From a virus: a stretch of DNA of 27,272 nt. This document shows, piece after piece, positions 7,085 through 13,789 of the stretch (the stretch's first letter is position 1; each line of letters opens with the position of its first letter). The translations under genes and the position numbers were made by a program. The notes under the pieces are model-generated. The model saw only the letters and a program-made list of their open reading frames with translations. It was not told the DNA's origin and did no database searches. The stretch is taken from positions 1 to 27,272 of the IMG/VR virus record IMGVR_UViG_3300027796_000041. One strand, 5' to 3'.

Positions 7085-8233
7085 TTATTTTAGTTTATCA
7101 GCTAACCGCACTTTTACATATTTGGCAACCCATTCATCACTAATATCTTTAGGTTTCGGAAAATTGCATATTATTATTTCTTTGTCTTTGAATGAGAAAT
7201 TGATCTCTGTATCTCCTATTAACATATCTTTATTACACTCTTCAACTTTGAATTTATCCCACTCTTGTAATGTGTCTGCTACTTTTAATAGCCAAACAAA
7301 AGCGCTTCTATCCATACTGTAAATTCTGTTACATTCTTCGCAAGATAGACTTTTTGCTTTGTCAAGATTATGAAGTGCAATCGCATTTGCAACCTGAAGA
7401 ACAGATGTACCAAGAATCGACTTGTCCCATATTATGTGGCCGCCGCCGTAATTGGATTCAACTGTATCATGCTTTTCAAATTCCTCATACACCAGCCTTA
7501 GAAGCAACAGGGCACTAATTACACCATGATCAAAATAAATGTCATACTTTTCGCTTAAGCATTTTTCCCCAGTAACATCTTTTAAATCCATGCCAGTTAT
7601 TCTATTAAGATCACACAATAAGTTCTTTCCATCAAACTCCCAAAGTTTTTTAATTTCACATATAGATTTATTGTATTTTTTAAGTTGACTATTAACATAG
7701 CCGATTATTGCTTCTCGGTTATTTCCTAACAAAGATATTGCGTAGCTTAAATCATGGGAAAGAGCGGCCATACGCCAGCGGTATAGAAATTCTTTAGTTT
7801 CACTTCCACCTGAATACCTTATGTCATAGCTGATAGAATCACTTTCAACCGTTTTATTTTCTGTTGTATCCTGCATTTCCTGAGTTACTTTTTCTCTTAA
7901 GTATTCAAAATTACGGAATATATATAGCCCTAAAATGAAAACATTAACCGAATGAATGTAATGCTGCCTTTGCTTGTCTTTATTAGCATAGTCAACATTC
8001 TTTTCAAAAAAGTCCATCTGCGTCATTGACGGTGGCACAGCATCACCTTTATCATGAAATTCAAAAATTAAGTTTATTAATTCTTCAGCATGCTTTTCAA
8101 GTTTCTCATAACTTTTTGCTCCTAAAAAATCTTTTGATTTACTTTGAAACTCCTCTTGAAAATAATTGCTGTCGACAAAAGCAAATTCATGATTTTCTTC
8201 AATTGTTTTAATAAAATCGGCCTTTAACGCCAT
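7085..8233 (-). CDS. HD-domain metal-dependent phosphohydrolase, cargo (moron) gene
   Basis: The 382-residue protein shows the metal-binding series of the HD superfamily: His94 (YIHSVNV), His160-Asp161 (LSHDLSY), His236 (FDHGVIS), His288 (IALHNL) and Asp320 (KVADTLQEWD). The H-HD-H-H-D order fits a catalytic di-metal HD hydrolase that would cut a phosphate ester, possibly a nucleotide or cyclic nucleotide; the substrate cannot be told. I see no signal peptide or membrane segment. The ATG has AGAGGTGA 6 bases upstream. Base composition is clearly more AT-rich than in flanking tail genes, and the gene breaks the conserved xkdQ-xkdR order, so it is probably acquired cargo. A defence or host-fitness role is inference only. 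Confidence 0.75.
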   Translation of the reverse strand: MALKADFIKTIEENHEFAFVDSNYFQEEFQSKSKDFLGAKSYEKLEKHAEELINLIFEFHDKGDAVPPSMTQMDFFEKNVDYANKDKQRQHYIHSVNVFILGLYIFRNFEYLREKVTQEMQDTTENKTVESDSISYDIRYSGGSETKEFLYRWRMAALSHDLSYAISLLGNNREAIIGYVNSQLKKYNKSICEIKKLWEFDGKNLLCDLNRITGMDLKDVTGEKCLSEKYDIYFDHGVISALLLLRLVYEEFEKHDTVESNYGGGHIIWDKSILGTSVLQVANAIALHNLDKAKSLSCEECNRIYSMDRSAFVWLLKVADTLQEWDKFKVEECNKDMLIGDTEINFSFKDKEIIICNFPKPKDISDEWVAKYVKVRLADKLK

Positions 8234-8282
8234 GATTAATCACCTCTACAAGAATATTCGATATAATTTACTAAGGTATATG

Positions 8283-8330
8283 TGGATAATGCATCTGACA
8301 TTTCCAATTAGCCATTATATGGATAATGCA
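8283..8330 (-). promoter_or_regulatory. Repeat-flanked promoter-like site before the HD gene
   Basis: An 11-base direct repeat (minus strand TGCATTATCCA) occurs at 8320-8330 and 8283-8293, 37 bases apart start to start. A perfect TATAAT (8319-8314, minus strand) abuts the upstream copy, while the -35 position is weak (TTAGCC at 17 bases). The arrangement suggests operator half-sites around a transcription start near 8307. Promoter activity and binding protein are inferred. Confidence 0.4.
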
Positions 8331-8360
8331 AAGGTAGGCTAATGCTGCGTTATGATTATA

Positions 8361-8555
8361 TTATTTATCTGTAATTATTGTATACTTTTTTTTGCCGCTT
8401 AATAAACGCTCTTCTTTAGTGTAAATACCATCCGTATCCATTTTTTTCTCGTATGGACGCCCCTTCTTATCTACTCCTTGTTTGAACAAACCTTCTCTTT
8501 CGCGATGCACTGGTAAAATATTTTGCTCCACTGGGATTAATTCCTTCTTTTTCAC
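8361..8555 (-). CDS. Small charged protein of unknown function, upstream partner of the HD gene
   Basis: The 64-residue protein is not recognised. It is strongly charged and basic, with about one residue in four Lys or Arg, and carries a segment reading QGVDKKGRPYEKKMDTDGIYTKEE. No membrane segment, zinc site or helix-turn-helix is visible. It starts at GTG with GGGGG 8 bases upstream. It precedes the HD gene by 127 bases in the same AT-rich block and on the same strand. It could be a small partner, inhibitor or regulator of the HD protein, or an independent cargo gene; the sequence does not decide. Confidence 0.6.
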   Translation of the reverse strand: MKKKELIPVEQNILPVHREREGLFKQGVDKKGRPYEKKMDTDGIYTKEERLLSGKKKYTIITDK

Positions 8556-8697
8556 AAATTTTCCCCCTTATTATGTTTTTGAATTATTTACTCGCTTATT
8601 ACATCCAAATCCGTATATTATATAAACTAAGTAAACTTTATCTTTTGCATTATAATAAATATTTTACCACAAAATATTCCAAATGTCCATTGACATA

Positions 8698-9639
8698 TTA
8701 CCCAAATTTTCGTAAGTCCAACTTTATCTTATGGACACCGTTCACGATGCTATGCTGTGTTCCTTCAATCACAAAATCCGTACCATCAATGGTGATAACC
8801 GCGCCGGCTCTGGTATAGCTGTCCTTCGATTCAATAATTTCAAATGAAAACTGTTCCTTTATTTTAGATAACTCACTTAGTTTCGCCTGCGCGACCACAA
8901 TCGGATCTTCCTTTTCCGGATCAACCGATATCACCTCCTGCAGAAGCCCGTACCTGCTGATAAGCGCATCTTCTCTGGCAGATTTCAGAATTGAAAACCC
9001 ATCCTCATTGCCCGATATCACCTTAACCGAGTTTTTCATATCCTCAATTGATACTGAATGTGATACATTTCCCCGTACGCCCGGCGAGTAGATCAATCTC
9101 GTATTCGGAAAGAGCCGAAACTCCGGGTACGCATAGATGTCTCCAATCCTATATATCCTGATTCCTTTTGGCGTCATGTCAAAGTTAAATCCGCCCCCGC
9201 ACTGATTCAGTATATCGGATATGATTTCGCTGATTGTTTTATCAAGGTATATCTTTGTAATCTCTGCTGTCAAATCAGGTATGCTGTCGATCCATATGTC
9301 AAAATCAGCGCACACAGTCTCGATCACTTTTTTTGCCGGCATCCTGTTAAACTGATACGTTTCTTTCGACTTATTGAGATACCACCCGAAATCGACGGCT
9401 GTATATTTATTGGAATTCTTCGCCCCATCATCCATGGTGATGACAATCCCACGAAATACCTCTTCATTGGTATACAGCCGGATAATGCTTCCCAGTTCCG
9501 GCTGATATATGTTCATATACTTTGCGTCTGTTTTCGCAACCTCAAAAGACATTGTTGTCGCCAGCTCCAAAATGGTGTTCTGCCATGACAGCCCTACGGC
9601 GGCATTTGTTATATCCGTATCATCAGCAAAAATCTTCAC
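8698..9639 (-). CDS. xkdQ: XkdQ/YqbQ-like tail hub protein
   Basis: A 313-residue protein of the XkdQ/YqbQ family, related to the late-control gpD/gp27 hub that connects the tail tube to the baseplate and spike. Recognisable stretches are LEVAKTD-like FEVAKTDAKY, RGIVITMDDG, the DFGWYLNKSKETYQFN block (residues about 79-97), the central IRIYRIGDIYAYPEF and the C-terminal GTQHSIVNGVHKIKLDLRKFG. It starts at GTG at 9639, whose GTGA overlaps the TGA stop of the preceding gene, with AGGAGAGGTGA upstream. The downstream side (below 8698) is where the AT-rich cargo block begins. Confidence 0.9.
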   Translation of the reverse strand: MKIFADDTDITNAAVGLSWQNTILELATTMSFEVAKTDAKYMNIYQPELGSIIRLYTNEEVFRGIVITMDDGAKNSNKYTAVDFGWYLNKSKETYQFNRMPAKKVIETVCADFDIWIDSIPDLTAEITKIYLDKTISEIISDILNQCGGGFNFDMTPKGIRIYRIGDIYAYPEFRLFPNTRLIYSPGVRGNVSHSVSIEDMKNSVKVISGNEDGFSILKSAREDALISRYGLLQEVISVDPEKEDPIVVAQAKLSELSKIKEQFSFEIIESKDSYTRAGAVITIDGTDFVIEGTQHSIVNGVHKIKLDLRKFG

Positions 9640-10031
9640 AACAGCTTCACCTCTCCTAGGCTGAGCGTATAATATAAATCCCCATCCTGACGTATGGTAT
9701 ATTCAAAATTTTCCACAGATACCGCCATATTGATGGGCGTATCGGTTATAATCAGCCGTATCAGCAGCTTCTGCAGGATCCATGTGTCTATGAGATACAC
9801 ATACTCAAATCCTTTATACGTCCTGTCACGAAGGAAAGGGTAATCTCTTACAGGAAAGAAAGAATTGATAACAATCCCTTTCAGACCCGGAGTCCCGATC
9901 AGCCGCAGTTCTCCCTGAGAGACCGTTTCAAAAACCTCATTTTTCTGCGGTTTGGTGATTGTAAATTCTTTCGGCACAACCGGAAGCTTAAGAACCTGCT
10001 CCCTATTTTTGGTGGAAAGATAGATATCCAT
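9636..10031 (-). CDS. xkdP: XkdP-like tail protein lacking a LysM domain
   Basis: This 131-residue protein corresponds to the N-terminal domain of XkdP, the protein between tape measure and XkdQ in PBSX-like tails: MDIYLSTKNRE, LPVVPKEFTI, then DYPFLRDRTYKGFEYVYLIDTWILQK and VSVENFEYTIRQDGDLYYTLSLGEVK. Classical XkdP is about 235 residues and ends in a LysM domain; here the reading frame stops directly after the core domain and no LysM sequence follows. I chose the ATG at 10031 (AGAGGTG about 10 bases upstream) over the GTG at 10043, which lies on the ribosome site. Confidence 0.82.
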   Translation of the reverse strand: MDIYLSTKNREQVLKLPVVPKEFTITKPQKNEVFETVSQGELRLIGTPGLKGIVINSFFPVRDYPFLRDRTYKGFEYVYLIDTWILQKLLIRLIITDTPINMAVSVENFEYTIRQDGDLYYTLSLGEVKLL

Positions 10032-10075
10032 ATAAAAAAACACCTCTGATTACGGTAAAAATGCAGACAAAAGCA

Positions 10076-10104
10076 TTGACATTACCAAAATTAAGGTGTA
10101 TAAT
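10076..10104 (+). promoter_or_regulatory. Consensus sigma-A promoter for a plus-strand antisense RNA
   Basis: TTGACA at 10076-10081 and TATAAT at 10099-10104 are separated by exactly 17 bases, a perfect vegetative promoter on the plus strand. It points against the whole phage operon. No plus-strand ORF follows, so the product should be an RNA starting near 10111. Confidence 0.85.
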
Positions 10105-10110
10105 AAATAT

Positions 10111-10197
10111 ATAAAAGGCAAGACCTCAAACGGTTATGCCAAAATATGTGTTATAAAATAACCGCTACATTTTGACGGATGGGGCGGCTATTTTACT
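10111..10197 (+). ncRNA. Candidate antisense antitoxin RNA (type I toxin-antitoxin)
   Basis: An RNA of about 85-90 bases is predicted from the plus-strand promoter to the shared terminator at 10155-10194. It has no plausible coding frame. It would be perfectly complementary to the last codons and 3' end of the minus-strand peptide mRNA, as RatA is to txpA or SR4 to bsrG mRNA. It contains CGGTTAT (10131-10137), which can pair with ATAACCG (10158-10164) in an alternative fold to the terminator. Start and end points are predicted from promoter and hairpin positions. Confidence 0.6.
10155..10194. terminator. Shared bidirectional terminator of the convergent transcripts
   Basis: AAAATAACCGC (10155-10165) and GCGGCTATTTT (10184-10194) form an 11-pair stem. 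It is complete on the minus strand (with one G-U pair) and has one A-C mismatch on the plus strand. Both directions run into U-rich sequence. The peptide's TAG stop lies inside one arm. Confidence 0.7.
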
Positions 10198-10262
10198 TTT
10201 ATAGTAAATGCTATCAGCATAATCAATATCAGGAAAAAAATTCTCAATATGTATTTTCTCAT
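10188..10262 (-). CDS. 24-residue hydrophobic peptide, candidate type I toxin
   Basis: The ORF encodes a 24-residue peptide beginning MRKYILRIFF, continuing LILIMLIAFT and ending in Lys-Val-Lys: a basic N-terminus, about 15 hydrophobic residues able to span the membrane, and a basic C-terminus. This is the common plan of membrane-active type I toxins, though it matches no named family (Fst, TxpA, BsrG) that I recall. The ATG is preceded by GGGGGTGG, a very strong ribosome site, 5-8 bases upstream. It has its own promoter (10355-10383), an 86-base leader and a terminator overlapping its stop codon. It lies between tape measure and xkdP. Toxicity is inferred. Confidence 0.65.
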   Translation of the reverse strand: MRKYILRIFFLILIMLIAFTIKVK

Positions 10263-10270
10263 AGCAACCA

Positions 10271-10284
10271 CCCCCTTTCGGGAA
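10271..10284 (-). promoter_or_regulatory. Hairpin sequestering the peptide's Shine-Dalgarno
   Basis: On the minus strand TTCCC (10284-10280) pairs with GGGGG (10275-10271) across a GAAA tetraloop. This buries the core of the ribosome site in a GNRA-capped stem. Type I toxin mRNAs commonly hide their ribosome site in this way. Confidence 0.6.
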
Positions 10285-10354
10285 GCGGCATAACCGTCCG
10301 GTTTTTAAGCCGTTAAGAGATCTCACCCTTCGCCGGATTTTATCCGACTTCCTT

Positions 10355-10383
10355 ATTATACACCATCTTTTAAGTCATTGCAA
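10355..10383 (-). promoter_or_regulatory. Promoter of the hydrophobic-peptide mRNA
   Basis: On the minus strand TTGCAA (10383-10378) and TATAAT (10360-10355) are 17 bases apart. The 12 bases GGTGTATAATAA around the -10 box are identical to those in the opposing plus-strand promoter. The start would lie near 10348, followed by a leader with a GTCGGAT/ATCCGGC hairpin. Confidence 0.8.
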
Positions 10384-10428
10384 GATTTTTGTCAGATTTT
10401 ATTTATAATTACTCCGAATTCGGAATAA

Positions 10429-12753
10429 CTACAAATTTGCCAACACAAGCTTCAGTTTAGGAACAACCTCATCCACAATTTCATCCGACGATTTCCCGTC
10501 CGCATAGATATTAATGATTATAGTGTTATTGTTTCCCGCCTTACCAAGCGGCGTCACCTGCGCGCCTTTGGGCAGATCCAGAAATTCCGGCCCTCTTTCC
10601 CCGACAAGTACACGCCCGGGGCTTCTTAGAATACCGCCCTCCGCCAGCTTGGGTACCTGAATGAGTGCCAGCTTTGTTATACTCACGCCCGGTATTTTGT
10701 TTATAACGTCAATCGACCAGTTAATCGCCTTGATAAACCCGTTGATGGTATTTTCCGCAAAGGAAATGACGCTGTTTACAACAAACTTGAACGCGCCGGC
10801 GATTCCGTTTCCGATCGCTGTGCCGATAGTGGTAAATATGCCGGTGATTGTATCCCATACCCCCGTAAAGAAAGCGGCAACGCCCGAAAAGGCTGATACA
10901 ATTATGTTCCACGCGCCTGTAAAAATCCCGCCGAACCATGCGCCCACTGCTGAGAAAATGAAGGTGATACCATTCCACACATTCTGGAATATCCCCACAA
11001 CCGTTGTGACAATGGGTGTGAAAAAAGCAATCACCGGCTGAATCACCGTATTGTTAAACCAGCTCGCTAAAACGCCGAACAGCACGGTGATGATCTCCCA
11101 TACTTTCATAAAGATGGACGCGATTCCGGTCACGACCGGCCCGAATACCCGCCACACAGGCTGTATGACCGTATTATTGAACCACGTCGCCGCGCTGACG
11201 AACACACCTGCGATGGCGTTCCAGCAGAACACCGCACCGGATTTGATGTTCTCCCATGCCCAGACAAAAAAAGCGGTGACCTTCGACCAGTTCTTCCAGA
11301 GCAGGATACCCACCGCCACCAGCGCGCCGATGGCAAGCACAACAAAAAATACAGGCGACATTACAAATGCCAGTGCGGCTCCGAAAGCCGTGGTGACTGC
11401 CGTTGCCGTGCCGGTGATGGCAATATGTGCGAGTTCCGCGATGGACAGACCTGCCAACGCCGCCGCTTTTTTCCCTGATACCACCGCTGCGTAGGTTACC
11501 AGCGCGTTGTTGATTCCAACAGCGATACTGTACGCGCCCACCGCTGCCGCAATGCCTCCCACAATAGGGGCAATCACTCCCCAGTTGCCGCTGATAAAGT
11601 TATATACATCCGTAGCGCCGCTGATTACGCCGAACAGAACATCCACAACCGCCGGAAGCCCCACGTCCTTCAGCCATATAATTACGGGCTGTGCGCTTTC
11701 GAACGCCATAACCAGCTTATCCTTTATATCCAGCAAAACGGTTTTGACCGAATCAAACGCTGGTGCGTTATTTTCCACAGCGCCCTTTATATTTTCAAAC
11801 GCTGATACACCAAAACTCCATATATTACGAAATGCCGAAATCAGCGGCGGCAGAAGGGTATCTTTAATCCACAGCAACGGGGGCTTTATCGCGTTCACCG
11901 CATTTGTTACCAGTGCCTGCGCTGTAGGGATTTTTGCTGCCATAAAATTCACGACATTTGTAATTACTGGCAGAACGGCGTAGCCCACAATATCCTTAAC
12001 CGATCCCCACGCGTTTTTGAGCTGTACAATCCTGCCCTCCGGGGTCTGCGCCATCTTCTGCGCCAGCCCACCGAAGTTCGCGCCCAGCACCTCTACCAAT
12101 GCGGCGGCTTTCTGGGATTCCGTCCCCGTTTTTAAGATACTTTCCTGCGTTGCTGTAAAGGTAACGCCCGCTTTAGTCAGTGCGCCGGTCTGCCCCATCA
12201 TGACTTTACCGATCAGGTTGCCGCTTTGAATCATCTGGTCCTGTGATACGTTCACACCGTACTGCGCGACAGCTAAATCCTGAAACGCCGGCAGAATGGT
12301 TTTAATTGTATCCGCATGCAGCTGGAAGGTGGCAAGCTGGGAAGCTCCTGCCACCGTTGCGTCTCCTTCAATGGTAGTCACCTGTTCCAGCGCGTCGCCG
12401 TAGCTGATAATATCGTCAATCTGCGTTTGCGTGGTACCGGAAACATTCATCATCAAGGTTCCAAGCCTTGTGTTGGCGCGCTCCAGCTCCATCACGCCAG
12501 TGACGCAATCGGTTAAAAAATCCTTCGCCTGCGAAAACCCCAGATATGCCGCGGCGGCGCCCATGACCTTCTTTGCCATGCCTCCCAGCACATCCCCGGC
12601 GGCGCTGCCCTGGCCGCCCATCTTTTTCAGGCTGCCGGTGGCGTTTGTGACTGCGCTTTTGAGCTGGTTTGTTCCGGTGATGGCAGATTTGATATTGGTA
12701 AAAAAGTTCCCATTGTTTAAAGTTAGTGTCGCGCCAATACTTTTTTTGCCCAA
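10429..12753 (-). CDS. Phage tail tape measure protein
   Basis: The 774-residue protein sets tail length and is threaded through the tube during injection. The N-terminal part is helical (TNIKSAITGTNQLKSAVTNATGSL). The middle carries a region like other tape measures (EGRIVQLKNAWGSVKDIVG near residue 245), a long hydrophobic stretch around 410-500, and repeated Trp/Phe/Gly motifs (FFTPIVTTVVGIFQNVWNGI, AFFTGVWDTITGIFTTIG). The C-terminus shows the usual LAEGGILRSPGRVLVGERGPEF motif near 710. A TTG at 12753 with GGGGTGG 7 bases upstream is the best start; the ATG at 12768 has no ribosome site. The toxin-antitoxin locus follows its stop. Confidence 0.92.
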   Translation of the reverse strand: MGKKSIGATLTLNNGNFFTNIKSAITGTNQLKSAVTNATGSLKKMGGQGSAAGDVLGGMAKKVMGAAAAYLGFSQAKDFLTDCVTGVMELERANTRLGTLMMNVSGTTQTQIDDIISYGDALEQVTTIEGDATVAGASQLATFQLHADTIKTILPAFQDLAVAQYGVNVSQDQMIQSGNLIGKVMMGQTGALTKAGVTFTATQESILKTGTESQKAAALVEVLGANFGGLAQKMAQTPEGRIVQLKNAWGSVKDIVGYAVLPVITNVVNFMAAKIPTAQALVTNAVNAIKPPLLWIKDTLLPPLISAFRNIWSFGVSAFENIKGAVENNAPAFDSVKTVLLDIKDKLVMAFESAQPVIIWLKDVGLPAVVDVLFGVISGATDVYNFISGNWGVIAPIVGGIAAAVGAYSIAVGINNALVTYAAVVSGKKAAALAGLSIAELAHIAITGTATAVTTAFGAALAFVMSPVFFVVLAIGALVAVGILLWKNWSKVTAFFVWAWENIKSGAVFCWNAIAGVFVSAATWFNNTVIQPVWRVFGPVVTGIASIFMKVWEIITVLFGVLASWFNNTVIQPVIAFFTPIVTTVVGIFQNVWNGITFIFSAVGAWFGGIFTGAWNIIVSAFSGVAAFFTGVWDTITGIFTTIGTAIGNGIAGAFKFVVNSVISFAENTINGFIKAINWSIDVINKIPGVSITKLALIQVPKLAEGGILRSPGRVLVGERGPEFLDLPKGAQVTPLGKAGNNNTIIINIYADGKSSDEIVDEVVPKLKLVLANL

Positions 12754-12770
12754 ACCGCACCACCCCATTT

Positions 12771-13315
12771 CTAACCGTTTGTAATCGAATTGATTCTATC
12801 GATTTCTTCTTCTATGAAGAGTTCGAAACTTGCCTTGAAAAATAGCTTTTCCGCAATCGGAAGGTTAATGATATATGCCGGTTTGAATCCTCTCTGAATG
12901 TAATGATGCAGCATATATAGCTCGCCATCCGATTTTATTGCTTTTTTAAATCATCCACCATTTTGACGCCGTCTACATACCCGGATAATTTCAAACATTC
13001 CATGGCAATCTGCGGGATTTCGCCTACGTCAAAGATTTTTTCTACGATCTCCATCGGTTCTACGCAAGAAAAGGCCTCCTGTAGTTCTTTGGATTTGAGA
13101 TCAGGCTCAACCATACACTGATAAACCAGATACGAATCCCCGCTCTCCATTTCCTGCGACTCTTTCGCGAGAGCGGAATCCGGTCCTTCGATGGTAATAG
13201 TGCCGTCAAGGGATTTAATATAAAGTGTGCCGGTCTTTTTAATCTTTTTGCTCTCCAGCATCTGTTCTTTGCGACGTAGCAGCTCCGCCAGTGTAATTTT
13301 TGTATATTTGCTCAT
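12771..13315 (-). CDS. Frameshifted tail assembly chaperone (gpG-T type fusion)
   Basis: A -1 ribosomal shift at 12941-12950 near the end of the chaperone gene gives a 181-residue fusion. After Lys125 translation would continue AIKSDGELYMLHHYIQRGF and on through KPAYIINLPIAEKLFF to a TAG at 12771-12773. This extension has the make-up of phage T-type chaperone domains (helical, aromatic, acidic). It fills exactly the gap between the short frame and the tape measure gene. There is no good ribosome site for independent translation. By analogy with lambda gpG/gpGT, the long form binds the tape measure and recruits tube protein. The frameshift itself is inferred from slippery sequence and coding potential. 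Confidence 0.78.
12935..13315 (-). CDS. xkdN: Tail assembly chaperone, short form (XkdN-like)
   Basis: The 126-residue zero-frame product belongs to the XkdN-like chaperone group, which coats the tape measure during tail assembly. It starts MSKYTKITLAELLRRKEQM, has a beta strand pair (TLYIKSLDGTITIEG) and an acidic helical C-terminal half (EIVEKIFDVGEIPQIAMECL). The ATG is preceded by GGCGGAGAAG. It lies between the tube and tape measure genes, the fixed position of this protein in tailed phages. Most ribosomes should stop at the TAA at 12935. Confidence 0.88.
   Translation of the reverse strand: MSKYTKITLAELLRRKEQMLESKKIKKTGTLYIKSLDGTITIEGPDSALAKESQEMESGDSYLVYQCMVEPDLKSKELQEAFSCVEPMEIVEKIFDVGEIPQIAMECLKLSGYVDGVKMVDDLKKQ
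12941..12950 (-). promoter_or_regulatory. Programmed -1 frameshift slippery site
   Basis: The minus strand reads TTTAAAAAAG, in the zero frame as T TTA AAA AAG. It contains two overlapping canonical heptamers, T TTA AAA and A AAA AAG. It lies two codons before the zero-frame TAA. Confidence 0.8.
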
Positions 13316-13329
13316 TCTTCTCCGCCTTT

Positions 13330-13773
13330 CTATCTGGGTTCAACCAGATCTGGGAATGAATAATCCGTAAACCCACCGGAAAATTCCTCCTCACCCAACT
13401 TTTTCGATTCAAATTTCATTAAAGATATATCGTTAAACCAGCAGTTCGAAAGTACCACCCGCTCGCTGCCGTAGGCGTCGGGGTCTGAAATCTTGCCAAT
13501 CAGCTGGCTTCGAGGATCTACACCGCTTTTTATCGCGTTTGCGATTTTGATCTGACCTCGTGAAAACACCTTATTTACTTTAAATGAAAATTCACCCGCG
13601 AGGCCTGTCATTTTGCTGTCCTCCATCAGGTCTCCCGCAAAATTAACAGTTTCACGGTTTATCTTCAGCTTTGCCTCAAAGGAGGATACCTCAAATACGG
13701 GTTCTGAGTCCCAGTAAAACATGCCGTAGGTACCCGACATCACCCTTGGCGCGGTCGGTTTTGTCGCCATCAT
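13330..13773 (-). CDS. xkdM: Tail tube protein (XkdM-like)
   Basis: A 147-residue protein of the XkdM family, the rigid inner tube of the contractile tail through which DNA passes. Typical features are the leader RVMSGTYGMFYWDSEPVFEVSSFEAKLKIN-type region (residues 10-39; Gly14, Trp21, Glu28), the block NFAGDLMEDSKMTGLAGEFSF and the C-terminal FSGGFTDYSFPDLVEPR. The ATG at 13773 has GGGGTG 5 bases upstream; a second ATG follows immediately. It is placed directly after the sheath gene, as in other myophage-like prophages. Confidence 0.9.
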   Translation of the reverse strand: MMATKPTAPRVMSGTYGMFYWDSEPVFEVSSFEAKLKINRETVNFAGDLMEDSKMTGLAGEFSFKVNKVFSRGQIKIANAIKSGVDPRSQLIGKISDPDAYGSERVVLSNCWFNDISLMKFESKKLGEEEFSGGFTDYSFPDLVEPR

Positions 13774-13789
13774 TTTTCACCCCTTTTAA

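Larger units (their letters stand above)
10130..10297. repeat. 11-base perfect inverted repeat bracketing the toxin-antitoxin locus
   Basis: ACGGTTATGCC at 10130-10140 recurs as its reverse complement GGCATAACCGT at 10287-10297. Each transcript therefore carries the same 11-base word near its 5' end. A read-through toxin transcript could pair its 5' and 3' ends through it. Confidence 0.7.

Noticed and set aside
8690-8720. TTGACA on the plus strand near the end of xkdQ
   Set aside because: There is no -10 box at 16-18 bases, and no second antisense locus like that at 10.1 kb.
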